A stretch of 64,000 bases of DNA from Nanoarchaeota archaeon (GCA_018897155.1 JAHILE010000029.1:1-64000); one strand, 5' to 3'. Numbered from the stretch's first letter, positions 52,866-60,170 are shown. Numbers and translations: made by a program. Notes: a model not told the origin generated them from the sequence alone.

Positions 52866-53855
52866 CTATGGAACTCTGACTTCTTTTAATATTCCGTCAA
52901 TAACGCTGTCTGTTGTTACATTTTCAGCTTCAGCTTCGTATGTCAATATCAGCCTGTGGCGCAGAACGTCATGAGCAACAGCCTTTATGTCCTCTGGAAT
53001 CACATAGCCGCGGCCTGCAAGAAGGGCGTGCGCTTTGCCGCCAAGAACCATCCAGATTGACGCGCGCGGGGATGCGCCGTACTCTACAATTCCGTCATTC
53101 CTGTTTCTTGTAGCGTGCACTATGTCAGTTGCGTAGCACATGATTTTTTCATCGGCGTAGATTTTGCGCACAAAAGACTGTATTTCAAGTATTTTATCGG
53201 GCGAGATTATTTTTTTGACATTCGGGATTTCAGAACCCGTCATTCTTTGCACAATTTGCAGTTCCTCTTCTTTCGAGGGGTATCCGACAAACACTTTGAA
53301 CATGAACCGGTCTACCTGCGCTTCAGGAAGGCTGTACGTACCTTCTGTTTCAATAGGATTTTGCGTCGCAAGGACGAGAAATGGCTTCTGAAGCATGAAA
53401 GTTTCATCGGATATTGTAACCTGCTTTTCCTGCATTGCTTCAAGAAGTGCGGATTGGACTTTTGGAGGCGCGCGGTTTATTTCGTCCGCCAGAATGAAAT
53501 TTGCAAATATCGGGCCTTTTTTTGTCGAGAAAGAACTGCTTTTATGGTTGTATATTTTTGTACCGAGAATATCTGCCGGAAGAAGGTCGGGCGTGAACTG
53601 GATTCTTTTAAATGTCGTATTGATGGAATCGGAAAGCGTTTTTATCATTATTGTCTTTGCAAGCCCGGGCATGCCTTCAAGAAGTATGTGGCCGTCAGAA
53701 ACAAGGGAAATAATCAGGCGCTGAATGACTTTTTCCTGGCCGACAATGACTTTTTTCATTTCATTTGATATCTTGTCAAGTTCTGCGGCATACGCCACCG
53801 CCTTTTTGTTCAGCTCAAGAATTTCTTTGTTCTCTTTAATTTCTTTATCCGGCAT
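52866..53855 (-). CDS. MoxR-family AAA+ ATPase
   Basis: About 329 residues. Walker A is LEGMPGLAKT, Walker B is ILADEINRAPPKVQSALLEAMQE, and the sensor region is ATQNPIETEGTYSLPEAQVDRF. The C-terminal lid follows. A strong GGGGAGG before ATG 53855 selects this start over TTG 53876. MoxR proteins are chaperone-like ATPases that load cofactors or mature VWA partners, here the DUF58 and VWA proteins encoded next. Confidence 0.93.
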   Translation of the reverse strand: MPDKEIKENKEILELNKKAVAYAAELDKISNEMKKVIVGQEKVIQRLIISLVSDGHILLEGMPGLAKTIMIKTLSDSINTTFKRIQFTPDLLPADILGTKIYNHKSSSFSTKKGPIFANFILADEINRAPPKVQSALLEAMQEKQVTISDETFMLQKPFLVLATQNPIETEGTYSLPEAQVDRFMFKVFVGYPSKEEELQIVQRMTGSEIPNVKKIISPDKILEIQSFVRKIYADEKIMCYATDIVHATRNRNDGIVEYGASPRASIWMVLGGKAHALLAGRGYVIPEDIKAVAHDVLRHRLILTYEAEAENVTTDSVIDGILKEVRVP

Positions 53856-53950
53856 ATTTCCCTCCCCATTGCGCAAGGCGCGATAGCTAATAATGGGAGA
53901 TTAAAAATATAAGCATTACACTAATTGAAACAGAGCGAATGCTTTTAGAA

Positions 53951-54145
53951 TTATTTTTTCACAGCGGATTTTTCCTTAATCTTTTCATTTCTATATGTGT
54001 CAGTCCACTTTACATGCCTCGGGTTCCTGATTTCTTTGTTGCTCTGGCACTTAGAATTACAGAAAAAATATGCTGTTCCGTCAATTTTTACGAACATCTT
54101 TCCAGTGCCTACAAGTATTTCTTTTCCGCAAAATGTGCATTTCAT
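53951..54145 (-). CDS. rpl24e: Ribosomal protein eL24
   Basis: About 64 residues. The zinc-binding start MKCTFCGKEI, followed by GTGKMFVKIDGTAYFFCNSKCQSN, gives the two Cys pairs of eL24. The KNPRHVKWT-like part (EIRNPRHVKWTDTYR) completes the family pattern. ATG 54145 is the correct start, three codons inside the longest frame. It is the last gene of the L7Ae cluster. Confidence 0.93.
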   Translation of the reverse strand: MKCTFCGKEILVGTGKMFVKIDGTAYFFCNSKCQSNKEIRNPRHVKWTDTYRNEKIKEKSAVKK

Positions 54146-54176
54146 ACTATTCACCTATTTTATCGCATCGTGTGAA

Positions 54177-54383
54177 TTATGCGTTTTTATTCAAACCTAT
54201 TATATAATTACGATCTATTTCTCTTTTAGGACAAATTGTATCATTACAGATGGGTTTATCATCTGTAGTATTATTCCTTTTTCTTTCAAGACAAAAAATA
54301 TCGTTACAGGTACTTGTATCGATATCATTTATTGTTTTCTCCCCATATTGTTGTTCTAAATGTCTATATTGGGATATGTCCAT
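54177..54383 (-). CDS. Small protein with two CNDxxC motifs between eS28 and eL24
   Basis: About 68 residues in the gap of the L7Ae-S28e-L24e set. It contains TCNDIFC and ICNDTIC, separated by 18 residues, each followed by basic residues, as in a small zinc site. Start near ATG 54383 (frame to 54398, overlapping eS28 by 8 bases). I know no such protein at this position. A non-coding spacer is possible, but 68 codons without stop in the operon strand support a gene. Confidence 0.4.
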   Translation of the reverse strand: MDISQYRHLEQQYGEKTINDIDTSTCNDIFCLERKRNNTTDDKPICNDTICPKREIDRNYIIGLNKNA

Positions 54384-54390
54384 TATGATA

Positions 54391-54585
54391 TTACTCAATC
54401 AACGTTGCAGTCTCCATTTCTGCTTCAGGCACCATTAATATGTCGCCTATGCGGACCGGACCAAGAACATTTCTAACAAGGACTTTGTCGCGCCCTGAAT
54501 CCGAGGTGACTTTGCACCTGACGCGCGATATTCCTTTTACGCCTGCTCGACCCATAATTAAAATAACTTTTGTTGGTACTGCCAT
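54391..54585 (-). CDS. rps28e: Ribosomal protein eS28
   Basis: 64 residues. The OB-fold protein has KVILIMGRAGVKGISRVRCKV and the highly conserved LVRNVLGPVRIGDILMVPEAE. Start ATG 54585. It is 21 bases after the L7Ae stop, in the order L7Ae-S28e-L24e common in archaea. Confidence 0.94.
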   Translation of the reverse strand: MAVPTKVILIMGRAGVKGISRVRCKVTSDSGRDKVLVRNVLGPVRIGDILMVPEAEMETATLIE

Positions 54586-54606
54586 AAAAAATCACGGATA
54601 TTGGTT

Positions 54607-54981
54607 CTACTTTCTTTGAAGTTCCTTTATTCTCTCGATAACTTCATCAACATTCTTTTTTCCTCTGCCTTCTTCGACAACTGCAACAGAAGCTGTTGAA
54701 ACTTCGAGGCCCACCGCTTTTCCAAGCTCTTCTTTGCTTTCAACAAAGATATATGGAGCTTTTTTCTCTTTGCAGAGTGCTGGAATATGCATTACTATTT
54801 CTTCCGGCTGGACATCCATAGCAACAACAACAAGCTTTGCGATTCCTCGCTCTATTGCTTTTGTTGTTTCATTCACGCCTTTGCGTATGTTGCCTGATTC
54901 CTTAACTGCTTCAAGAGCGTCAAGAACTTTTTCAGAATCTTCCTTTGAAACTTCGTATTCTACAAAAATTTTTCCTGCCAT
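54607..54981 (-). CDS. rpl7ae: Ribosomal protein eL8 (L7Ae)
   Basis: About 124 residues. It binds kink-turns in 23S rRNA, in C/D and H/ACA guide RNAs and in RNase P. The RNA-binding loop is IRKGVNETTKAIERG. AMDVQPEEIVMHIPALCKEKKAPYIFV completes the family. It starts with ATG 54981. The first gene of the eL8-eS28-eL24 set. Confidence 0.95.
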   Translation of the reverse strand: MAGKIFVEYEVSKEDSEKVLDALEAVKESGNIRKGVNETTKAIERGIAKLVVVAMDVQPEEIVMHIPALCKEKKAPYIFVESKEELGKAVGLEVSTASVAVVEEGRGKKNVDEVIERIKELQRK

Positions 54982-55057
54982 AAAAAACACCTTTTAGCCC
55001 AAGAGGGCATCATCAAGTTCTATTATCCTTTTTTTCAAAGATTTAAATAACTTCGAT

Positions 55058-55360
55058 TTATCCATTCTTTTTGACAAATCTCTTCTTTGTCACTTTGAAT
55101 CCGGTTTCATCGCGCTTCTGTACAATTCCTCGGTGCCTTGCGCATGAAGGGCATACATAAATTTTATGTGATCCTAAGCTGACGTTTCTCGGGTCTATTT
55201 CACGCCGAAGCAACGGGTCGTTTAGCCGAAATCCGCGGTATGTGGTGAATGTCTTGTGGCGCGGAACAATTCTTCCGCAAAATCCACAGAGCGTTGTTCC
55301 CTGATGGCCTCTGCCGCCCGTGTGTTTGTATCCGCGTTTGTATGTAACGATTTCTGGCAT
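55058..55360 (-). CDS. rps26e: Ribosomal protein eS26
   Basis: About 100 residues. GRGHQGTTLCGFCGRIVPRHKTF, then KIYVCPSCARHRGIVQKR, give the two CxxC zinc pairs and flanking pattern of eS26. In archaea this protein is reported mainly from the TACK and Asgard groups, so its presence in a DPANN-like genome is notable. A GAGATGAT SD-like motif precedes ATG 55360. Confidence 0.8.
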   Translation of the reverse strand: MPEIVTYKRGYKHTGGRGHQGTTLCGFCGRIVPRHKTFTTYRGFRLNDPLLRREIDPRNVSLGSHKIYVCPSCARHRGIVQKRDETGFKVTKKRFVKKNG

Positions 55361-55390
55361 TTTCAATCATCTCAACATGCATTGGATTGA

Positions 55391-55480
55391 AATCCTTTCG
55401 CAAGCTTTGCTTGCTCTAGGCTTTTTCAATATCCTCGAAAAAAGCTTGAAAGCGCTATCAAGCTTTCAAGATTTTTAGCC
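55391..55480. repeat. Complete copy of the dispersed palindromic element
   Basis: AATCCTTTCGCAAGC, TTGCTCTAGGCTTTTTC, then CGAAAAAAGCTTG and the inverted repeat CTTGAAAGC...GCTTTCAAG, ending GATTTTTAGCC. It lies between eL42 and eS26 genes. Its left arm abuts the region in front of eS26. Confidence 0.65.
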
Positions 55481-55591
55481 ATTTTGAACTATTCACAAAG
55501 TTCATTGGGTTCGAAAGCATGAAAATTCACAAGAATCTTCAAGATTTATCAATTTATTTGGGCTAAAATCAACTTCCTGATAATGAATAAT

Positions 55592-55906
55592 TTACTGGCC
55601 GGTTGCCTGCGCAATCTCGAATTTTTTCATTCGTATTGCATTCATTGACTGAGTCTTTTTTCCGCAGGTTTTACATCCGTATCGTATCATGACTTTTTGC
55701 GATGTTTTTGCTCCTGCACGCCTGTTGTTTTCAAGTTTCGGATAAGGCGAGCCTCCGTAGCCATAGTCCAGCTTGACTGTTTTTCTTCGGCCTTTTTTCA
55801 ATGAAGAGCCTGAGCGCCTTCCTGATGTTTTCACGCGCTCAAGCTTCTGATCAGTATGCTTATTACACTTTGGACAATAACGTTTTGCTTCTCTTGGGTA
55901 CTTCAT
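55592..55906 (-). CDS. rpl44e: Ribosomal protein eL42 (L44e)
   Basis: About 104 residues. KRYCPKCNKHTDQKLERVKTSGRR and YGCKTCGKKTQSM give the two zinc CxxC pairs. The YGYGGSPYPKLE part is the conserved tRNA E-site region. An SD GGTG precedes ATG 55906. It lies upstream of eS26 with the dispersed element between them. Confidence 0.92.
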   Translation of the reverse strand: MKYPREAKRYCPKCNKHTDQKLERVKTSGRRSGSSLKKGRRKTVKLDYGYGGSPYPKLENNRRAGAKTSQKVMIRYGCKTCGKKTQSMNAIRMKKFEIAQATGQ

Positions 55907-55983
55907 AAGGGGCACCTTTTTTCTTCAAATGCACTAATAATCTGCAACTTAACTTTATAAACCTTCAGCCTTACGCACACCAT

Positions 55984-56577
55984 TCATTCGGTTTTTTCAG
56001 CCATTTTTGCAGTTATCAGCAATTCTGCGGCTTTTTTTGGAAATTCTGCTGTTTGTCCTGCGTTCAAAGGACCATAAGAATTCATATCTTGCGCAACAAA
56101 CGTAGGTATGTCACAAAGCGCCTTTATTTTCAGGATTTCTTTTATTGCTTTTACACCAATTGGTGCGTTTTTTTCAGCGGCTTTTTCCATTATTGCGACA
56201 GTCTCTGATTTATTGGGCGCAGAAATATTTTGCGCTGCAACAAAATCAATGTATTTTCCGGAAAGCACATCATTTATTATCACGCGGTTTATTTTCAATA
56301 GTTCTACTATCTTTGAAAAAAGCGTTTCTTCCTCTGAAAGCAAATTTTCCGGCTTTATATCGGCGCGCGCGGATTGCAGCGCAGCGGTCACTATTTTTCG
56401 CTCACGCGTGTCAAGTATGCTTTTGACAAGTGGCCGTATGCTTTCGGCCTCTGTTGAATCGCTGTCAAGGCATTTTGAGCATGCGGCATAGAAACTGGAT
56501 TCGATTTTCTGGAGCGTCGAGGCATCTCTTTCGCTTTTCTGAAGCTCTCTGAGATATTTGAATGTAAGGACAGTCAT
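55984..56577 (-). CDS. GINS complex subunit (Gins51-like)
   Basis: 197 residues. GINS joins MCM and Cdc45/RecJ-like protein in the replisome. The helical A domain is followed by a small beta B domain at the C-terminus: CDIPTFVAQDMNSYGPLNAGQTAEFPKKAAELLI. That order (A then B) is the Gins51 type. Start ATG 56577. It is placed next to eL42, a link seen in several archaea. Confidence 0.82.
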   Translation of the reverse strand: MTVLTFKYLRELQKSERDASTLQKIESSFYAACSKCLDSDSTEAESIRPLVKSILDTRERKIVTAALQSARADIKPENLLSEEETLFSKIVELLKINRVIINDVLSGKYIDFVAAQNISAPNKSETVAIMEKAAEKNAPIGVKAIKEILKIKALCDIPTFVAQDMNSYGPLNAGQTAEFPKKAAELLITAKMAEKTE

Positions 56578-56653
56578 ATGTTTTTCTTTGCATTCAAATC
56601 TTAAAAATCAATCGGGAGCTTTTTAGTTTTTCTTGATATGTGTATTTAAATTA

Positions 56654-56737
56654 TGCAGGGGAAGGGATTTGAACCCTCGAACTCACTAAGAGACTGGGTC
56701 CTAAGCCCAGCACCGTTGGCCGCTTGGTTACCCCTGC
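56654..56737 (-). tRNA. tRNA-Leu(TAG), no intron
   Basis: 84 bases. Acceptor GCAGGGG/CCCCTGC, discriminator A. D-stem ACC/GGT. Anticodon arm CTGGG-CTTAGGA-CCCAG, anticodon TAG. Long variable arm of the Leu type. T-arm GAGGG-TTCAAAT-CCCTT. This is the only one of five tRNA genes in the window without an intron. No CCA is encoded. Confidence 0.92.
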
Positions 56738-56793
56738 ATAGAAAGAATATTGTGGTGGAAGAAGTTTAAAAACATGTATTAAGAACAATGTGT

Positions 56794-58053
56794 TCAGCTT
56801 TTCTTATTTAGCTTTTTTATTAAATCTCCGCTTTTTTTCATGCCTTCTTCGAGCCGATTTTTGAAAAATGCTTTTGTCGTATCAAATTGATTTTGATAAC
56901 CTTTTGTATCGCCGTTTCCAATGATTGTCGCCCATTCTCTGACAGCAGTGTGGAATTCCAAATCATCGCCCCTGATTTCTTTATTATACAAAGCAGCATC
57001 CAATGACTCTTTAAGCAAATCTGGATTTTTAAACAAGTGTTCGACAATGCCGAGTCTTAATCTGAACGGTGGTGTTTGGCAAATCATATTTTCGTAAGGA
57101 TTTGTTTTTAGTTGATACCATGCATCGACCATAGATAAAAGGCTTAAGTGAGAGTTTGGCATTTTGTTTTCGGAAGATAATCCCAAACCAAACTCGCGCA
57201 TAATAGCCTCATCCAAAAGAATAGGTGTATTATCGTGCCCGAACACATATTCACCGGCTTTTTTGATTCTATCAGTAAACTCTTGCGCATTTTCTTTTAT
57301 CATAAGCTTGAATAATTCTGATTCAGATACTGCATATTGCTTAACCTGTTCCCGCGCATATGGGTTAAGGATAGCTAATCCTGAATATACGTGTGGCTTT
57401 CCTGAGTATATCCGTAGGCACATTAGAACTTTGACATTGTCAATCCCTCCAACATAAGAAGGATTTTCCCAAGGATAGACGCCAACATTTTTCCATGCAG
57501 TTCCCATGGCTTCAAAACCTACATGTGTAACAACTTGTGTGTCAGCTGTTATCTTATCATGCTCTTGACACGATAACTCTATAAGATTGGTCCCTATCGA
57601 TTCAAAAGCTTTTTTTGCTTCTTCGTATGCCTCATCTGAACTCCGATAATTTACTAAAACCGTGGGCTGTCCCTTTGGATTTATTGAAGGACCAAAGAGC
57701 CAATGCCAATTAATTATATTTACATCTTCCGGCATGTATTTTTCAAATGCGTTTATGGATGGCGTCATGACCGATGTTCCGGATGATACAATCGCATTTT
57801 TCTTTGTTGATGGACCGTATTTTGCTACGGTTTCTTCTATGCTTTCAGTTGGCACTAAATAGAAAATTAAATCGCTTCTGCTTGAAACTGCTACTCCATC
57901 AGACAGTATATTAATTCCGGTGCCATTGAAATCCTCTTCCAACTTTTTTGTGTTTTGGGGCAAATCGCAGCAGTTCACTCTATAACCTGCTTTATCAAAT
58001 ACCTTTGCATATCGTTTGCCCATATCGCCGGTTCCTATAACTCCTATTTCCAT
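56794..58053 (-). CDS. tyrA: Prephenate dehydrogenase-like protein
   Basis: 419 residues. The Rossmann start MEIGVIGTGDMGKRYAKVF is followed by LVPTESIEETV, HWLFGPSINPKGQ (the catalytic His region) and HDKITADTQVVTHVGFEAMG. The long helical C-terminus (to SGDLIKKLNKK) resembles fungal-type Tyr1 more than the short bacterial enzyme. It would convert prephenate to 4-hydroxyphenylpyruvate for tyrosine. With pheA and the aminotransferase it suggests the branch point to Phe and Tyr is retained. Confidence 0.8.
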   Translation of the reverse strand: MEIGVIGTGDMGKRYAKVFDKAGYRVNCCDLPQNTKKLEEDFNGTGINILSDGVAVSSRSDLIFYLVPTESIEETVAKYGPSTKKNAIVSSGTSVMTPSINAFEKYMPEDVNIINWHWLFGPSINPKGQPTVLVNYRSSDEAYEEAKKAFESIGTNLIELSCQEHDKITADTQVVTHVGFEAMGTAWKNVGVYPWENPSYVGGIDNVKVLMCLRIYSGKPHVYSGLAILNPYAREQVKQYAVSESELFKLMIKENAQEFTDRIKKAGEYVFGHDNTPILLDEAIMREFGLGLSSENKMPNSHLSLLSMVDAWYQLKTNPYENMICQTPPFRLRLGIVEHLFKNPDLLKESLDAALYNKEIRGDDLEFHTAVREWATIIGNGDTKGYQNQFDTTKAFFKNRLEEGMKKSGDLIKKLNKKS

Positions 58054-58108
58054 ATTTAACTACTGTACAGTAAATTTATATGCTTTCAAGCATACTGAAG
58101 AATTAATA

Positions 58109-58331
58109 TGGGGCCCCCGGGAATTCCACGACGTTCAGGTTTTTGACCTCTGCAACAGCAGAGGTCTGTTGTTCTTTCTTTTCTACCCGGACTTGTCTTT
58201 TCTTTCTTACAAGAAAGAAAAGAAACCGAATTGAACCCGGATCGCCAGCAATTTCGAACCGCAAAATTTAATTAATCATAAATTATGCGGCTGCCCCAAG
58301 CTGGAAGGCTACCAAGTTACCCCAAGACCCC
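58109..58331 (-). tRNA. tRNA-Pro(GGG) with anticodon-loop and T-loop introns
   Basis: Acceptor GGGGTCT (58325-58331)/GGGCCCC (58110-58116), discriminator A at 58109. D-stem GGG/CCT with loop TAACTTGGTAG. Anticodon stem CCAGC/GCTGG, anticodon GGG at 58295-58297. A 43-base intron (58251-58293) lies at 37/38. T-stem CCGGG (58236-58240)/CCCGG (58117-58121) is split by a 107-base intron (58123-58229) inside the T-loop, with bulges ATT and ATT. It contains two strong hairpins, TCTTTTCTTTCTT paired with its complement and GACCTCTGC-TGTT-GCAGAGGTC. Mature length is 73 nt with T-loop TTCAATT. Confidence 0.9.
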
Positions 58332-58392
58332 AACGTCATAAGAATTGATGCGCATATTTAATAAGGTTTGAAATGCGTGGGGTTTTCTTCAA

Positions 58393-59178
58393 TTACAGCC
58401 TAAAATACGCCAATGCATCATCCATTGTCGCAATCTCTATAATTGGAATTCCCGCTTCCTTCGAAGCGTTTATAATTTGCGGCTTGAATTCCGGATAGCA
58501 GTATTCATAATCACCCCACATTTTGCAGTATTCACTTTCTGTGTAATTCGCCGCAAGATTTGCAAGCGAGCCTACAGGAACCAAGAATATCTTTGCGCCG
58601 GCTTCTTTTGCTGCAATTGCTTTTTCAAGAATCTTTCCGGACGGCCCGATTGAGCCGTCGTGATTCAAAGTTCCTGTTAGCATAACATCTTCAGCAGGGC
58701 TTTCATTTCTGAGTGTGGCTATTGTTGCCACTGCAAATGCAGCGCCCGCGGACGGGCCTTCAAGAACCGGTGCGAGCGCTTTGATGCCGTAAAATAAGTC
58801 AACGCTTCCGGAGCTTATGTTTTCATGCTCTTTTGCAAATTCGGCGGCAAGGCGCACCGAATGCTGGGTGTCTTCCTTGGAAAGTACGCTATTGACATCA
58901 AGAAATACGTTTCCTGTACCTTTGCGTGCAGCTACGATTAAGTATGCCGACACTCCGGTGTTATTTGTGTTTACTGCAGGGAGCTTGAGCGTTGTGGATT
59001 GATAATCTCCTTTGAATATGCGCTGAGGTGGATATAGTGTAATGCCGCCATCATCGTGAATATTATCGATTTTTGAAATTGTTTTGTAGCTGTATATAAT
59101 TATGGCGGACGCCGCAAGTACGGCAAGCATAAGCAGAACAATTAGTTTCCTGTTTTTGATATTTTTCTTTTCAATCAT
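58393..59178 (-). CDS. Membrane-anchored Lon-like (S16) protease domain
   Basis: 261 residues. A short cytoplasmic start and one transmembrane helix (IVLLMLAVLAASAIIIYSY) precede a Lon C-terminal protease domain. The Ser-Lys dyad is visible: the Ser in GPSAGAAFA and the Lys in ILEKAIAAKEAG. No AAA+ domain is encoded, so this is a stand-alone protease outside the membrane. Target unknown. ATG 59178 is 3 bases from the discriminator of tRNA-Val(TAC). Confidence 0.85.
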   Translation of the reverse strand: MIEKKNIKNRKLIVLLMLAVLAASAIIIYSYKTISKIDNIHDDGGITLYPPQRIFKGDYQSTTLKLPAVNTNNTGVSAYLIVAARKGTGNVFLDVNSVLSKEDTQHSVRLAAEFAKEHENISSGSVDLFYGIKALAPVLEGPSAGAAFAVATIATLRNESPAEDVMLTGTLNHDGSIGPSGKILEKAIAAKEAGAKIFLVPVGSLANLAANYTESEYCKMWGDYEYCYPEFKPQIINASKEAGIPIIEIATMDDALAYFRL

Positions 59179-59180
59179 AA

Positions 59181-59338
59181 TGGGTCAAGCCAGATTTGAA
59201 CTGGCGACCTCCGCCTTTCATAAACTGCAAAGTGCTGGACTGCTGATAAATGACCATGCCGAAGGCATGGTCGCTCTAAGCGCCAGCCGATTATGCGGCT
59301 GTGTAAGGGCGGCGTCATAACCACTAGACTATTGACCC
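59181..59338 (-). tRNA. tRNA-Val(TAC) with an 85-base intron
   Basis: Acceptor GGGTCAA/TTGACCC, discriminator A. D-arm GTC-TAGTGGTTAT-GAC. Anticodon stem CCGCC/GGCGG, loop CTTACA...A with anticodon TAC at 59303-59305. T-arm GCCAG-TTCAAAT-CTGGC. The intron 59217-59301 sits at the canonical 37/38 site and folds into hairpins CAGCCG-CATAAT-CGGCTG and GACCATGCC-TTC-GGCATGGTC. Mature length is 73 nt. The intron shares 16 identical bases with the region downstream of tRNA-Ser. Confidence 0.92.
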
Positions 59339-59420
59339 GTTTGAGATATTTTCGTGCTGATATTGTGGATTTAATAAATTCAAGTAATATTCTTTTAAAA
59401 TGCTTAAATTCACAATCTAC

Positions 59421-59460
59421 TTAATCGCAGATATCAGAGATATCTGAAGAGCGCGATTAA
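59421..59460 (+). promoter_or_regulatory. Nested inverted repeats before the zinc-ribbon/aEF1-beta unit
   Basis: TTAATCGC (59421-59428) and GCGATTAA (59453-59460) enclose CAGATATC-AGA-GATATCTG (59428-59446). A TATA-like TTATATAAA follows at about 59467-59475. It may be an operator. The rest of the gap 59339-59586 is AT-rich, plus the shared leader. Confidence 0.45.
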
Positions 59461-59530
59461 CTATAGTTATATAAATCTTAAAAGTATTAAGAACGTATGC
59501 TTTTTTAAAAGCACTCGAATAGTGAAACTG

Positions 59531-59586
59531 ATGAAATCCTGATACTTCGTGTCAGGCTTTCGTTTCCAAAGAATGTGGTGAATGAA
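59531..59586 (+). promoter_or_regulatory. Conserved 5' leader, copy 2 (before zinc-ribbon gene)
   Basis: ATGAAATC (59531-59538), the hairpin CCTGATAC-TTC-GTGTCAGG (59538-59556), TTTCCAAAG (59563-59571), SD GGTGA (59577-59581), then ATG 59587. The same order as at 5393 and 61362, with a different stem sequence. Confidence 0.6.
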
Positions 59587-59745
59587 ATGAAATGCACAGT
59601 ATGTAGCGCGAATATAATTCCGGGTGAAAATTACGTTGAATTCGCATGCCCTAAATGCGGCGAAGAGAAGGTTATCCGATGCAAAAAATGCAAGATGACT
59701 GCAAACGAATACGCATGCAAGAAATGTGGATTCGTTGGTCCGTAA
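59587..59745 (+). CDS. Small zinc-ribbon protein upstream of aEF1-beta
   Basis: 52 residues with four CxxC pairs: KCTVC, CPKCGEEK, CKKCK and CKKCG. It matches the HVO_2753-type zinc-finger family, often encoded directly before aEF1-beta in archaea. The leader and SD GGTGA select ATG 59587. The GTG nine bases earlier is not needed. The function is not established. Confidence 0.8.
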   Translation: MKCTVCSANIIPGENYVEFACPKCGEEKVIRCKKCKMTANEYACKKCGFVGP

Positions 59746-59765
59746 TTTAAGGAGGATATTTTTAT

Positions 59766-59797
59766 CTTGAAAATTCTTGCGAATTTTCAAGCTTTTT
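59766..59797 (+). terminator. Hairpin followed by T-run
   Basis: An 11-bp stem CTTGAAAATTC-TTGC-GAATTTTCAAG (59766-59791) runs into CTTTTT. It lies between the zinc-ribbon and aEF1-beta genes. It could end transcription or be an RNA processing site. Archaeal termination relies mainly on the T-run. Confidence 0.4.
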
Positions 59798-59806
59798 AAT
59801 ACAAAG

Positions 59807-59839
59807 AAAATCCTTTCGCTTTGCTCAAGGCTTTTTAGC
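59807..59839. repeat. Single-arm copy of the dispersed element
   Basis: AAAATCCTTTCGCTTTGCTC and AAGGCTTTTTAGCC differ from the rfcS-linked 34-mers at only a few positions. It lies about 45 bases before the aEF1-beta start. Confidence 0.75.
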
Positions 59840-59882
59840 CCAAAGTGAATGGCGAATAGTTAAAAATGGGGAGTGATTAAAA

Positions 59883-60149
59883 ATGGTACGAAACGTAATT
59901 CTAACATTGCAAGTGATGCCGGAATCGGTTGAAGTAAGCCTTGAGAGCATAAAGGCTGAGATCAAAAAAATGCCGATTATGGGCCAGATAAAAGACATGA
60001 AAGAAGAGCCTGTAGCATTCGGTCTTAAGTCGCTTAAAGTCCTCACAATTCTTCCTGATGAAGGTGGCATTACAGACAAAATCGAGGAAGCTGTGCGCAA
60101 AATAAAAGGAGTGCAAAGCGCGGAAACTGTCGGAGTAACTTTAATTTAA
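59883..60149 (+). CDS. Translation elongation factor aEF1-beta
   Basis: 88 residues. The guanine nucleotide exchange factor of aEF1-alpha. The ferredoxin-like fold has VRNVILTLQVMPESVEVSLESIK, EEPVAFGLKSLKVLTILPDE and the end IKGVQSAETVGVTLI. The length is typical. SD-like GGGGAGTGA lies before ATG 59883. Confidence 0.94.
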   Translation: MVRNVILTLQVMPESVEVSLESIKAEIKKMPIMGQIKDMKEEPVAFGLKSLKVLTILPDEGGITDKIEEAVRKIKGVQSAETVGVTLI

Positions 60150-60170
60150 TTAGCGTTCGAGGCAACTTAT

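Noticed and set aside
54250-54438. Plus-strand frames over the ribosomal protein cluster
   Set aside because: They are antisense to the well-supported eS28 and neighbouring genes.
22743-59839. CRISPR array
   Set aside because: The dispersed repeats are not regularly spaced, have palindromic arms of differing length and no unique spacers. No cas gene is present.
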